DNA of 64,000 bases from Streptomyces sp. CHD11 (GTDB taxonomy: Bacteria > Actinomycetota > Actinomycetes > Streptomycetales > Streptomycetaceae): contig NZ_JABTTS010000023.1 in assembly GCF_018638295.1 (NCBI RefSeq), positions 47,429-111,428 of the forward strand. The letters run 5' to 3'. Each line of letters begins with the position of its first letter. Position 1 is the stretch's first letter. Of the stretch, positions 51,713 through 60,475 are shown one piece after another. Under the pieces are notes generated by a model. That model did not search any database. It had not been told where the DNA came from and saw only the letters and a list, made by a program, of their open reading frames with translations. The translations under genes were made by a program, and so were the position numbers.

Positions 51713-53620
51713 TCAGCCCCTGCCGGTACTCGCCCCCGGTCCCGCCGCCACCCCCATGACCCGTCCGTACTGCTCCCGTACCTCCCGGTACCGCAGGAGT
51801 TCCGCCGCCACCGGGTCCAGGACGCGGGCCCGCCCGCAGCCCGAGGCCGCCTCCCGCAACCGTCGTTCCGCCTCCAGCCCATACCGCCGGGCGGGTCCCC
51901 GGGCGGCCATGCGGCAGCTCCATTCGACGAGCGGTCCGCCGACGATGCCGATCACCATCAGCAGCACCGGCACCCCCAGGTTCGGCGCCATGACCCCGAT
52001 GATCTGCGCCAGCAGCCACAGCCCGCCCGCGAACTGGAGGGCCGTCATCGACACCTGGGCGAGTACGGCCACCGGCCACCATCCGGGCCGGGGCGGCCTC
52101 CCCGGGGGCAGGCCCGCGCGTACGGCCAGTTCGTCCAGCGCCTCCGGCAGCCCCTGGGAGCCGCGTACGGCCGCTTCCCGCACCGCCTGCGCCCACGGCG
52201 CCGGCAGTCCCGCACAGGCCCGGTCGGCCACCGTGCGCACCGCCTGCTCCACACGCTGCCGGGCGGTGACCTCCTCGTCGTGCTGGCCCCGCAGGGTGAC
52301 CCTGCCGGTGGACGGCTCGCTCCGCTGCCGGCACCAGCGCCACAGCCTCAGCCACGGCGTGCCGCACGCGCGGCCCGCGTTGCGCAGCCAGGCGCGCTCG
52401 GCCGCCTCGCCCGCCGCGGTGGCGCCCACGGCGTCCGCGAGCCGGTCGGAGAACTCCTCGCGCGCCTCCTCGCTCAGACCGGTGCGGTGACGGGTGGCGT
52501 ACACCGGCCACAGCCGGGCCGCCGCGATGTCGACGTCCGCGGAGATCCGGCGGGCCGGCGCCCCGCGCTCGGCCACGAACCTGCCGAGCGCCTCCCGCAG
52601 GTCGCCGACCCCCTCGCCGGTGAGCGCGGACAGCGCCAGCACGGTGGTGCCGGGTTCGCCGTACTCGCCGAGGACGATGCCGTCCTCGTCGAGCAGCCGC
52701 CGCAGATCGTCCAGGACCTGTTCGGCGGCCTCCCCGGGCAGCCGGTCGACCTGGTTGAGGACGACGAACATGACCTCCGCGTGGGCCGCCATGGGCCGCA
52801 GATAGCGCTCGTGCAGCATGGCGTCGGCGTACTTCTCGGGGTCGACGACCCAGATGACCGCGTCGACCAGCCCCAGCACGCGGTCCACCTGCTCCCGGTG
52901 CTGGACGGCCGCCGAGTCGTGGTCGGGCAGATCGACCAGGACGAGCCCGCGCAGCCGGTCGTCCGCATCCGCCGTCACCTGGAGGGGACGCCGTCTGAGC
53001 CGGGGCGGGATGCCCAGGCGCTCGATGAGACTCGCCGCGCCGTCGCTCCAGCTGCACGCGATGGGCGCCGCGGTGGTCGGCCGGCGGACGCCGGTCTCGG
53101 AGATGGGCACTCCGGCCAGCGCGTTGAAGAGCTGCGACTTGCCGCTGCCGGTGGCGCCCGCGAGGGCCACGACGGTGTGCTGCCCGGAGAGCCCGCGCCG
53201 CGCGGCGGCCTCGTCGAGGATCCGGCCCGCCTGGGAGAGGGTGCGGTTGTCCAGCCGGGTGCGGGAGAGTCCCACGAGCTCACGCAGCGCCTCGAGCCGG
53301 GCACCGAGCTGGGGGCCGTACGCCAGGGGGGCCACCTTCTGCGGTACGGACGCCCTCGGCTCCGTCACCCGGCACTGCTCCTCACCCGCGTTGCCGCTCA
53401 CGCGCCGCGCGATCAGCCCGTCGTCCCAGGGACCCGCCGCATCCGCCCGGGACGCGCCCTCGACGTCCCGTCCGGAGCATCCGGAGCGTCCGGAGTGCTC
53501 CGGACCCCCGGCACACTGCGGACTCCCGGAAGGCTCGGCACGCTCGGCACGCGCGGGGTGCTCGGCATGCTCCGGGTGCTCCGGGTGCTCGGTGTGGTCC
53601 TGGTCAGTGACGGCGGTCAC
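51713..53620 (-). CDS. dynB: Dynamin-like GTPase DynB
   Basis: 635 residues. A disordered N-terminus rich in EHPEH repeats is followed by a GTPase domain from about 140: G1 ALAGATGSGKSQLFNALAG, G2 Thr in VRRPTTAAP, G3 LVDLPDHDS and G4 LNQVDRL. Two C-terminal transmembrane helices (VAVLAQVSMTALQFAGGLWLLAQIIGV and GVPVLLMVIGIVGGPLVEW) are followed by a short tail. This matches DynB of Streptomyces, which with DynA stabilises FtsZ rings at sporulation septa. It starts at GTG 53620, 4 bases after the dynA stop, with AAGGAG upstream. The name is assigned by the order next to ssb. Confidence 0.9.
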   Translation of the reverse strand: MTAVTDQDHTEHPEHPEHAEHPARAERAEPSGSPQCAGGPEHSGRSGCSGRDVEGASRADAAGPWDDGLIARRVSGNAGEEQCRVTEPRASVPQKVAPLAYGPQLGARLEALRELVGLSRTRLDNRTLSQAGRILDEAAARRGLSGQHTVVALAGATGSGKSQLFNALAGVPISETGVRRPTTAAPIACSWSDGAASLIERLGIPPRLRRRPLQVTADADDRLRGLVLVDLPDHDSAAVQHREQVDRVLGLVDAVIWVVDPEKYADAMLHERYLRPMAAHAEVMFVVLNQVDRLPGEAAEQVLDDLRRLLDEDGIVLGEYGEPGTTVLALSALTGEGVGDLREALGRFVAERGAPARRISADVDIAAARLWPVYATRHRTGLSEEAREEFSDRLADAVGATAAGEAAERAWLRNAGRACGTPWLRLWRWCRQRSEPSTGRVTLRGQHDEEVTARQRVEQAVRTVADRACAGLPAPWAQAVREAAVRGSQGLPEALDELAVRAGLPPGRPPRPGWWPVAVLAQVSMTALQFAGGLWLLAQIIGVMAPNLGVPVLLMVIGIVGGPLVEWSCRMAARGPARRYGLEAERRLREAASGCGRARVLDPVAAELLRYREVREQYGRVMGVAAGPGASTGRG

Positions 53621-53623
53621 CGG

Positions 53624-55234
53624 TCACCTCTCCTTCTGCAGTACGGACAACGCGGCGATGAGTTCGGGCTGGGGTTCCGCGTGCACCTCGAGCGCGTCCA
53701 GCGGGGTGAGCCGGCGTTCGCGTTCGGTGTGCATGACCCGGTCCACGTGCTCGACGAGCAGCCGCCCGCCGCGGTCGCGCAGCCGCAGGGCGCCGTGCGC
53801 GCCGATCCGTTCGGCAAGCCCCTCCCCGGCACTCCGGGCCCGGCGGCCGCCCAGCAGGGCGGTGGCGACCAGCGCGGCGACCATCTCGGGGTCGGGAGCC
53901 AGGCCGCGGTCCAGCTCCCGCACCTCGTCCTCGGCGTACTCCTCGAGCTCGCGCCGCCAGCGCCGTACGGCCAGCCCGATCCGGTGCTCGGCGCTCTCCG
54001 GGCCGCGGTCACGGCCGTCGAGTTCGGGGGCGTCCGCGGCCGGTTCGCGCCGCCAGGCGTCCTCGACGCGCTCGTCGGCGGCGGCGACGGCGCAGAGCAG
54101 CAGCGCGCCGAGGCTCTCCACCAGGGTGTCGAGGAGTTCGCCCGGGGTGCAGTCGAGGGGGAAGGCCCGCCACCGTTTGAGCGCGTCCCCGGCGAGTACG
54201 GCCCCGGCCTGGAGCCGGCCGCGCACACGGGAGTGCTCGCTGTCGTACGCGCCCTCGATGGCGGAGGTGAGCCGCAGCGCGGCGGCGTACTGGGCTGCGG
54301 CGGCCCCGGCGAGGTGGGGCAGACGGGAGCCGAGGGAGTCGAGGACGCCGTGCGCGGTGCGGGCCACGACGTGCTGCCGGGCGGCGGGGTCCAGCGTCTG
54401 GTGGATGAGCCAGGTGCGCAGCGCAGCGACGGCGGTCGCGGGCAGCAGTCCGCCGCCCCAGGCCGACTCGGGCAGCTCGGGCACGGTGAAGCGGGGTACG
54501 TGGCCGAGTCCGGCCTTGGTGAGCAGGGCGCCGTACTGCCGCGACACCTCGGAGACGACCTGGTGGGGCACCCGGTCCAGCACGGTGACCAGGCTGACGT
54601 CGTACTCCTTGGCGGTGCGCAGCATGTGCCAGGGGACGGCGTCGGCGTAGCGGGCGGCGGTGGTGACCATGATCCAGATGTCCGCGGCGCTGATGAGTTC
54701 GGCGGCGAGGACGCGGTTGTCGGACACCAGGGAGTCGATGTCGGGGGCGTCGAGGAGGGCGAGGCCGGGGGGCAGGGTGTCGGCGGTCTCGACGCGCAGC
54801 ACGCGCGCGGGGTTCTCGCCGGGCAGGAGCAGGTCGTCCGCCGGGTCCTGATGGTGGGGAACCCACACGCGCGTCAGGTCGGGCAGCACCCGCATGCCGC
54901 TGAACCAGTGGTGGTCCTCCGGATGGCAGACGAGCACCGGTGTGCGTGTCGTCGGCCGCAGCACGCCCGCCTCGCTGACGCGCCGGCCGACGAGGGAGTT
55001 CACCAGGGTGGACTTTCCGGCCCCGGTGGATCCTCCGACGACGGCCAGCAGGGGCGCTTCGGGATCTCTCAGCCGGGGCACCAGATAGTCGTCGAGCTGG
55101 GCGAGCAGTTCGTCGCGGTCGGCACGCGCGCGTGCGGCCCCCGCCAGGGGCAGCGGAAAGCGTGCGGCGGCGACACGGTCGCGCAGGGCGGAGAGTGCGT
55201 CGAGCAGCTGAGGCCGTACGTCCAAGGTCACCAC
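53624..55234 (-). CDS. dynA: Dynamin-like GTPase DynA
   Basis: 536 residues. The N-terminus is VTLDVRPQLLDALSALRDRV, then G1 AVVGGSTGAGKSTLVNSLVG, G2 in VLRPTTRTPVL, G3 LLDAPDIDSL and G4-like VLDRVPHQ. The rest is a long helical region. Neither hydrophobic transmembrane hairpins nor a signal peptide stand out, unlike DynB, so membrane contact may depend on DynB. It starts at GTG 55234. A -10-like TAAAAT about 17 bases upstream argues for a nearly leaderless message and against the upstream ATGs. It forms an operon with dynB. Confidence 0.88.
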   Translation of the reverse strand: MVTLDVRPQLLDALSALRDRVAAARFPLPLAGAARARADRDELLAQLDDYLVPRLRDPEAPLLAVVGGSTGAGKSTLVNSLVGRRVSEAGVLRPTTRTPVLVCHPEDHHWFSGMRVLPDLTRVWVPHHQDPADDLLLPGENPARVLRVETADTLPPGLALLDAPDIDSLVSDNRVLAAELISAADIWIMVTTAARYADAVPWHMLRTAKEYDVSLVTVLDRVPHQVVSEVSRQYGALLTKAGLGHVPRFTVPELPESAWGGGLLPATAVAALRTWLIHQTLDPAARQHVVARTAHGVLDSLGSRLPHLAGAAAAQYAAALRLTSAIEGAYDSEHSRVRGRLQAGAVLAGDALKRWRAFPLDCTPGELLDTLVESLGALLLCAVAAADERVEDAWRREPAADAPELDGRDRGPESAEHRIGLAVRRWRRELEEYAEDEVRELDRGLAPDPEMVAALVATALLGGRRARSAGEGLAERIGAHGALRLRDRGGRLLVEHVDRVMHTERERRLTPLDALEVHAEPQPELIAALSVLQKER

Positions 55235-55555
55235 ATGCGAAGAATGCCCAATTTTAGGGGAATTCTGAAGCATATGAGCATGTCTGCGCGCCGACAGAAC
55301 ACAAGGGATGGAAGGGACGACTGAGACACGGACACAGCTCAGGCATAACGAGTGCACAACACCCGATGCGCGAGAGGCCGAAATCGGTGCACGATTCGTA
55401 CCTGCCTGCGATTATCAGGACCGCTTCACCGAACCTCCACATCGAGCCACGGAGGTGAGGCGACAGGGACAAGGACGCGGGAGCCCTATCCTTGTCTCCG
55501 GCAACGTCAGGAACAGGCCCTACCAGGGCATCATGACGCCAGGCCGTCACCACCG
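55235..55555. other. Intergenic region before tRNA-Arg
   Basis: 321 bases between the divergent dynA gene and the tRNA gene. TAAAAT on the minus strand near 55255 is the likely dynA -10. No other gene or hairpin is seen. Confidence 0.5.
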
Positions 55556-55628
55556 GCCCCCGTAGCTCAGTGGATAGAGCAGGCGCCTTCTAAGCGCTTG
55601 GCCGCAGGTTCGAGTCCTGCCGGGGGCG
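55556..55628 (+). tRNA. tRNA-Arg (anticodon UCU)
   Basis: 73 bases folding into a standard cloverleaf. The acceptor stem GCCCCCG pairs with CGGGGGC, the D arm is GCTC/GAGC, the anticodon stem is GGCGC/GCGCT with loop CTTCTAA (anticodon TCT at 55589-55591), and the T arm is GCAGG/CCTGC with loop TTCGAGT. It reads AGA/AGG, rare codons in a GC-rich genome. An integrase gene lies immediately downstream, so its 3' half is the element's attachment site. Confidence 0.97.
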
Positions 55629-55637
55629 CAAGTCTCT

Positions 55638-55662
55638 GCCCTCCCGTCGGGGAGGGCTTTTT
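55638..55662 (+). terminator. Rho-independent terminator of tRNA-Arg
   Basis: An 8-bp stem (GCCCTCCC and complement), GTCG loop and five Ts, beginning 10 bases after the tRNA. Confidence 0.92.
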
Positions 55663-55807
55663 GCTGGTCAGAGCACATTTCACTCACCACGCCGAAACCC
55701 CGGACACTCCTCCGACGATCATGGGGAGGTTCCGGGGCTGTCCGGCTGTCACCGGGTTTTCGCGGGTGGCTGTGTCGAATACGTGTCGAAGTTTTCGGCG
55801 AGAGGCC

Positions 55808-57202
55808 TCAGCCTGCGTCGGCCGTCTCGGGGAGATCTCCCGCGGCCTCCAGCCGCCTCTTCAGGTCAGGCAGCTGCCCCTCGACACACCGTGCGTAAGT
55901 AGCCAGCAGGACCGGCACGCTGTTCCCGGCCCATTCGGCGACCTGAGCGGGCGGGATCCCGTCATTGAGCCACTTGGTGAGGCGCGTGTGCCGGTTGTCG
56001 TACACCCGCCTCCCCGTGGGCGAATCGAAGACGTGCGGGGGCAGCACGGCCTTGCGCGCGCCGCGCCACGCCCGGCGGATGACCGAGCCGGCGAGAATGC
56101 CGCCCGTCTCCCCCTGGAACAGCAGATCACCGGGCTTGAGCTGTTCGTCCGCGATGTGCTGCCGCAGGATGCGCGTCAGGGCGGGATGCCCCGGCACGCT
56201 GCGCGTCTCACCCTCGGCGCGGCCCTTCAGATCGCGCTCCTCGTGGATCTCTCCGGTGTCGGTCCACTGCTTGCCGACCTCCGGGGTCGCCGTGTGGATC
56301 AGCAGCTCACACCACTGGTCCCGGACGTCGGGGTCGGGAAGCGTCACGTCCTGCACTCGCATAGCTACGGCTTCCTCCGGCCGCAGAGCGCAGTAGTACA
56401 GCGTGGCGAAGAACGCGTGCAGCCGCGGTCCCCCGCGCGGCCGGCACCGGATCCAGCCGAGGAGTGCCGCCGCCTGGTCCGCGTTCATCAGGGACCGCTT
56501 GTCCACGGCGTTGCTGGTCTTGGTGACGGCCGTCGACTCCTTCCCCTTGGGAAGGGGGTTGGTCCGCAGGACGCGTCGCCGGATCGCGTGCTGCATGACG
56601 ACATTGAGGATCCGGCGGTTGCGCTTCCGGGACCAGGCCGCCGCCTGTTTCCCGTCGAGGCGCGTGTCGACGGCTCGCAGGACCTCGTCGACCCTCTCCG
56701 GCTCCTCCCAGACCGAGACCGGCAGGGAGTTGCGCTCCACCCACCTGAGGATGGTCACCACGTCTCGCGGGGCGTCCGCGCGGTGTGTCGCATTGAACGC
56801 CCACTCACGCAACGCGGTCCGCACGGCCACCGGGGCGAAGTGGGTCGGCTGGACGCGCAGCAGTGCGATGGTGACCGCAGTGAGGGTCTTGGCGGTGTTC
56901 TTACGGCTGTTGCCGCCGAGTTCCGACCAACGAGCGTCCACGTACCCGACCGCGAACGCGTACCAGCTCATCGAAGCCGACTTGGAGCGGTGGGACACCG
57001 GCAGCCCGGTCGCGATGACGAAGGCTTCGCCCTTGCCCGTGGCCCGGATCAGTTCGGAGCGGAAGCCCTCGGCGAGCGCGACGGTGCCGAAGGGCTCACG
57101 CCAGCGCTTGCCCGCGACCTCCCAGCGCACGGTGTACGTGGTCTTCCGGGCACCCTTGTACGTGAGGATCTTGTAGACCTTCACGTCGTACGTGGTTTCC
57201 AT
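55808..57202 (-). CDS. int: Site-specific tyrosine integrase
   Basis: 464 residues. An N-terminal arm-binding region (about 1-60) and core-binding helical domain lead to the tyrosine recombinase domain (about 220-440). Catalytic Arg lies in YYCALRPEEAVAMRVQDV, the HxxR-like motif in YDNRHTRLTKWLNDG, and the nucleophile Tyr near ATYARC. It inserts and excises the element at tRNA-Arg. The start is ATG 57202, overlapping the xis stop (ATGA). A longer reading frame upstream is only the xis region in another frame. Its 3' end faces the tRNA, as in related elements. Confidence 0.93.
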   Translation of the reverse strand: METTYDVKVYKILTYKGARKTTYTVRWEVAGKRWREPFGTVALAEGFRSELIRATGKGEAFVIATGLPVSHRSKSASMSWYAFAVGYVDARWSELGGNSRKNTAKTLTAVTIALLRVQPTHFAPVAVRTALREWAFNATHRADAPRDVVTILRWVERNSLPVSVWEEPERVDEVLRAVDTRLDGKQAAAWSRKRNRRILNVVMQHAIRRRVLRTNPLPKGKESTAVTKTSNAVDKRSLMNADQAAALLGWIRCRPRGGPRLHAFFATLYYCALRPEEAVAMRVQDVTLPDPDVRDQWCELLIHTATPEVGKQWTDTGEIHEERDLKGRAEGETRSVPGHPALTRILRQHIADEQLKPGDLLFQGETGGILAGSVIRRAWRGARKAVLPPHVFDSPTGRRVYDNRHTRLTKWLNDGIPPAQVAEWAGNSVPVLLATYARCVEGQLPDLKRRLEAAGDLPETADAG

Positions 57203-57399
57203 CAGGCGGCGTCCTCGCGGTCGTCGAGCCAGTGGTCGAGATCGCTCCGCCGGATCCGGAGGTCGCCGTTCGGGAGCTTGATGCAGCGCGGCGCACGCCG
57301 CTTCGCCCGCCAGTCGTAGAAGGTCGAGCGCGAGACGCCCAGTTCCTTGCAGACCTCCGCGAGGGTCAGCATGGTGCGCGACCGGACGGCCGTGGTCAT
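57202..57399 (-). CDS. xis: Excisionase (MerR-like HTH)
   Basis: 65 residues with the winged HTH of Xis/helix_turn_helix_17 proteins: MLTLAEVCKELGVSRSTFYDWRAKRRAPRCIKLPNGDLRIRRSDLDHWLDD. Directs int towards excision by bending att DNA. It overlaps rep by 4 bases upstream (stop/start) and int by 1 base downstream, so rep-xis-int are translated as one unit, the pSAM2 order. Confidence 0.94.
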   Translation of the reverse strand: MTTAVRSRTMLTLAEVCKELGVSRSTFYDWRAKRRAPRCIKLPNGDLRIRRSDLDHWLDDREDAA

Positions 57400-58805
57400 T
57401 CCGTGTTCCCTTCGCTTCGGAGCGCCTCGCGGGCGGTCTCTCGGTTGGTGTGCAGGTCGCGCGCGATGGTCGCGGCGAGAGCGGCTTCACCCGGGGTGTG
57501 GCCGTGGCCGGCGTACTGCCAGTCGGTCAGGACGAGGATGGTGTCCGGTTCGCGGTCGTCGAGGCCGAGGGCCGACGCCTCCTGCGCGGCGCGGAAGTCG
57601 GCGCGTTCCTGGCGGAGGGCGCCGAGGGTGGTGGAGTAGGCGCGCGACTTGGACGAGAAGTGCCCGCGGAAGCCGAGCATGTGCGCCCAGGCCCAGAGCC
57701 GTCGGTCCGGATACAGGGCGTCGAGGTCGCGGCACGCGGTGATGAGCCGCCGGGTGTGGTCGGGGACGCCGTGGCGGTCGAGTTCGGCGAGTTCCCCGAT
57801 GCGGCGGTCCAGGGTGCCAGTGTTCTCGGCGGCCTTGGTGGCGTACTTGGCCACGTACGAGGCGACGGCCTGTTCGGTGATGTCGGAGCCGTCCCCGAAG
57901 GTCTTCACGGGGCGGACGTCGAGCTGTCGGCCCCAGCGGAACGTCCGGGCCGGCTGGTCGGCGGCGGCCGGAACCGAGACGGACGTGTACGAGTGCGCGG
58001 CGGCGGCCCGGAGCACGTCGGTGAGCATGTCGACTGTGGCCCAGGCTGGCGGCGGTGTGCCGGGTCCCTCGGGGCCGTCGAGGCGCACGACGGCGTGGAA
58101 GTGCAGGGCCCCGCGCTTCTGGAACTCCGCCACCTTGCCGTACGAGACACGCAGGTGATCGGCGAGCTCCCGGCGGGCCAGGCCGCGGCGGGCGGCGAGT
58201 TCGCGGCGGAGCCGGGTGGTGAAGCGCTGCCAGAGCTGTCCGGCGTGGTTGTTGAACAGGACGGCGCCCGCGTAGTCGTAGGCGTCCGGGTCGAGGGCGG
58301 TGCCCAGCTCCGGGGCGCCGGACGCGTGCCGGTCGCCGCAGCGGCAGGGGCCGCCGTGATCCGGCCGGTTGTGGACCGGGCCGAACGAGGGGGCCGTGAG
58401 GGTGACGAAAACGCGCGGGTGATCGCGGACGGCGGCGGAGATGTCCCGGCGGTCATCCCCTGCGAGGCCGGCCCGGATGAGGTGGTAGGTGTCGCCCGCG
58501 TACGTCCAGGCGCAGGACGGGCAGCGGGAGGCACGGCGGTTGCCGCAGGCGAGGCGAAGGCGTCCGCCCGGCTCGTTCTCGGTGGAGTAGTGGTGCAGCG
58601 TCTCGCCGGTGGTCTTGTCCTTGGTGAGCGTCCAGCCGGTGAGGTGGATCGGGTCGGAGCAGCCGCCGGTGCGGCGGATCTGGTCCTCCCAGCGGGTGTA
58701 GTCGGAGGCCGAGGCCACCCGGAGGATGTCTCCGAGCGTGATCGGGTCGAGTGGGTGGGCGGACGTGGGCACCTTGGGTGTCGCGGATGAGGCCCGGTGG
58801 GCCAT
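57396..58805 (-). CDS. repSA: RepSA-type rolling-circle replication initiator
   Basis: 469 residues. The Rep hallmarks are the metal-binding HUH-like segment GALHFHAVVRLDG and the catalytic Tyr in SYVAKYATKAAE. A Cys-rich zinc motif lies near the N-terminus (GNRRASRCPSCAWTYAGDTY) and a further set in PCRCGDRHA. It nicks the element's origin so that the excised circle can replicate. ATG 58805 has AAGGAA upstream. Its stop overlaps the xis start. The origin is probably in or beside this gene but was not located. Confidence 0.93.
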   Translation of the reverse strand: MAHRASSATPKVPTSAHPLDPITLGDILRVASASDYTRWEDQIRRTGGCSDPIHLTGWTLTKDKTTGETLHHYSTENEPGGRLRLACGNRRASRCPSCAWTYAGDTYHLIRAGLAGDDRRDISAAVRDHPRVFVTLTAPSFGPVHNRPDHGGPCRCGDRHASGAPELGTALDPDAYDYAGAVLFNNHAGQLWQRFTTRLRRELAARRGLARRELADHLRVSYGKVAEFQKRGALHFHAVVRLDGPEGPGTPPPAWATVDMLTDVLRAAAAHSYTSVSVPAAADQPARTFRWGRQLDVRPVKTFGDGSDITEQAVASYVAKYATKAAENTGTLDRRIGELAELDRHGVPDHTRRLITACRDLDALYPDRRLWAWAHMLGFRGHFSSKSRAYSTTLGALRQERADFRAAQEASALGLDDREPDTILVLTDWQYAGHGHTPGEAALAATIARDLHTNRETAREALRSEGNTE

Positions 58806-58896
58806 GCTGAGGGTTCCTTCCGGTTGCGAGATCGATCGGTGGGGACGGCTCCCGGGCGGCGGATGCTTGGCGGTATCAGGGCCGCCCGGGGGCCGG

Positions 58897-59235
58897 TCAG
58901 CGACGCTTGGCGTCGGCGGTGATCAGGGAACGCAGGACGAGGGCGCAGACGGCGACGGACGCGCCGGTGACGGCGACGGACGCGCCGGTGACGGCGACCG
59001 CCAGGAGCAGCGAGACCAGGACGGCACCGAGGACCAAGACCACAGCCGTGCCAGCGCCGACGAGCGCGAGGGTGGTGCCGGGGGTGAGCTGGACGACCGG
59101 GCGGGACGGGGCCGGGGCGACGGGGGCCGGAAGCGGGACCGGGGTGTACGAGGTGATGGTGGTCGGCTCGGCGATCACGGGCCGGGAGACGAGTCCGGTC
59201 GGGGTGGGCATGGTGGGGATCTTCGGGCGCAGCAT
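58897..59235 (-). CDS. SpdD-like mobile element transfer membrane protein
   Basis: 112 residues. A Pro-rich N-terminus (LRPKIPTMPTPTGLVSRPVIAEPTTITSYTPVPLPAPVAPAP) is typical of SpdD. It is followed by a hydrophobic C-terminal half (TTLALVGAGTAVVLVLGAVLVSLLLAVAVTGASVAVTGASVAVCALVL) forming one or two membrane helices and a basic end. Spd proteins spread the plasmid or element from the first recipient compartment along the mycelium. The segment VTGASVA is duplicated exactly by a 21-bp tandem repeat. GGGAG precedes the ATG. Confidence 0.85.
   Translation of the reverse strand: MLRPKIPTMPTPTGLVSRPVIAEPTTITSYTPVPLPAPVAPAPSRPVVQLTPGTTLALVGAGTAVVLVLGAVLVSLLLAVAVTGASVAVTGASVAVCALVLRSLITADAKRR
58948..58989. 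repeat. 21-bp tandem duplication in spdD
   Basis: Two perfect consecutive 21-bp units (58948-58968, 58969-58989), in frame, duplicating seven residues of a membrane segment. Confidence 0.95.
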
Positions 59236-59246
59236 GGCAGGGCTCC

Positions 59247-59405
59247 CTACTTGGTGATGGCGGTGTCGATGACGGGGGCGAGGAGGCTGTCGGCGATGAG
59301 GTAGCCGCCGAGGAGCAGCACCAGGACCAGCCAGAGCGGCGGGCGGAAGAGCTTGCAGCCGAGGTAGCCGACGGCGGCGAGGGCGAACCAGAGCGGGACC
59401 TGCAT
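59247..59405 (-). CDS. Small membrane protein of the transfer region
   Basis: 52 residues, starting QVPLWFALAAVGYLGCKLF and continuing RPPLWLVLVLLLGGYLIADS; two closely spaced hydrophobic helices and a short tail (LLAPVIDTAITK). ATG 59405 has GGAG 7 bases upstream. It lies directly before spdD and after the 59-residue transfer protein on the same strand, and similar tiny membrane genes sit there in other AICEs. Probably part of the Spd spread machinery; no experimental family name is certain. Confidence 0.75.
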   Translation of the reverse strand: MQVPLWFALAAVGYLGCKLFRPPLWLVLVLLLGGYLIADSLLAPVIDTAITK

Positions 59406-59416
59406 TGCGGTGTCTC

Positions 59417-59596
59417 CTAGCGGACGCGGCAGCGGTGGGTGCGGGCGGCGGTGCCGCTGGAGTAGTCGGCGGACCAGCCGCAGCGGTCGGCGGTGCAGAC
59501 GGCGGCGTGCTTGGTTCGGCCGTTGCGGTCGCGGTGGGTGCCGATCTGCACGGGGCCGATCCGCATCACGGACTGGAAGTGGTCGCGGGCGGGCAT
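59417..59596 (-). CDS. Mobile element transfer protein (small conserved AICE family)
   Basis: 59 residues: PARDHFQSVMRIGPVQIGTHRDRNGRTKHAAVCTADRCGWSADYSSGTAARTHRCRVR. It has three Cys (CTADRC, HRC) and two His that may bind zinc. The name 'mobile element transfer protein' is commonly attached to this family in actinobacterial elements. ATG 59596 follows GAGGAG; the upstream GTG would put the ribosome binding site inside the gene. Its exact role in transfer is unknown. Confidence 0.8.
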   Translation of the reverse strand: MPARDHFQSVMRIGPVQIGTHRDRNGRTKHAAVCTADRCGWSADYSSGTAARTHRCRVR

Positions 59597-59597
59597 G

Positions 59598-59792
59598 TCA
59601 GTCGGTCTCCTCACGGGTTGCGGTCGGGTCCGGGAAGCCGGCGCGGATTCCGGCGGCGGTGGCCGGGTCGGTGGTGCGCCGGGCGGCTTCCTCGGCGAGC
59701 AGGTGGGCGAGGTAGGGCCGGTCGGCGGCGGTCATCTCGCGGGCGCCGTCGAGGTAGTCGGAGGCGGTCAGGCCGGCGGGGTCGGAGGTCAT
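59598..59792 (-). CDS. Small AICE protein, unknown
   Basis: 64 residues, acidic and helical (TASDYLDGAREMTAADRPYLAHLLAEEAARRTTDPATAAGIRAGF). No signal or membrane segment. Part of the tight leftward transfer gene run; ATG preceded by AGGACGACAG. The next gene's start follows 1 base after its stop. Function unknown. Confidence 0.7.
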   Translation of the reverse strand: MTSDPAGLTASDYLDGAREMTAADRPYLAHLLAEEAARRTTDPATAAGIRAGFPDPTATREETD

Positions 59793-59812
59793 CTGTCGTC
59801 CTGTCTTCCGGG

Positions 59813-60475
59813 TCAGGTGAGCTGGGCGGCGATGGCGTCGGCAAGGTGCGGCGGGACACCGAGGCGGGCGCGCAGGGTGTCGGTGTCGATCGGGGCGCCG
59901 GTGCGGTCGCGGTAGTCGGCAGCGACCTTGCGGGCGTGGTCGACGAGGACGGCGGGAACCGCGGGGGCCGGGTCGGCGGGCGGAAGCGCCGGCGGTTCCG
60001 CCTCCGGGGCCGGGGTGGGCGCCGGGTCCGGCACGGGTTCGGCTTCCGGCTCGGGGTCTGTGACGGAGTCGGTTTCCGGTGCGGGTGCCGGCTCATCCGG
60101 GGACTGGTGGTCGGCGGAGTGGGCGAGGAGGGTCCCGCCGAGGAAGGCGAGGGCGGGCCATCCGGCGATGCCCAGGCGCAGCAGGGCGGGCGGGTCGGCC
60201 AGGTCGAGGAATCCCGCGGTGGCGACGTTCGCGCCGAGCGAGGCGAACAGGGCGATGAGGAACCAGCACCAGGCCAGCCGGGACGGTCCGTCAGCGCGGA
60301 GGCGTCGCCAGGCGGCGACCATGAGCAGATCCACGCTGACCGGGTAGGCCTAGGCCTTCCAGCCGTCCTGTCCGGCAGCGGCGGCCAAGTCGTGCAGGTG
60401 GGCGAAGGACAGGGCACCGGCAATCACGGCCTGGACCAGGACGGCGTCGACACGCAGGACGTGACGGGCGGCCAT
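59813..60475 (-). pseudogene. DUF2637-type membrane protein interrupted by in-frame TAG
   Basis: The frame runs from ATG 60475 (AARHVLRVDAVLVQAVIAGALSFAHLHDLAAAAGQDGWKA) to TAG at codon 42 (60352-60350). It continues in the same frame as AYPVSVDLLMVAAWRRLR...WFLIALFASLGANVATAGFLDL to the true stop at 59813. Related DUF2637/SpdB2-like proteins read GWKAWAYPVSVD here (recollection), so TGG (Trp) has become TAG. The remaining 173 residues hold the membrane helices and a Pro/Glu-rich tail. It may be made from an internal GTG at 60334, by readthrough, or not at all. The start overlaps the upstream small gene (TGATG). Confidence 0.88.

Noticed and set aside
57203..57490. N-terminal extension of the integrase
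   Set aside because: The extension is the xis gene read in another frame; ATG 57202 overlaps the xis stop as expected.
60341..60361. Programmed stop-codon recoding signal at the amber codon
   Set aside because: No downstream stem-loop or conserved context seen; a point mutation is simpler.
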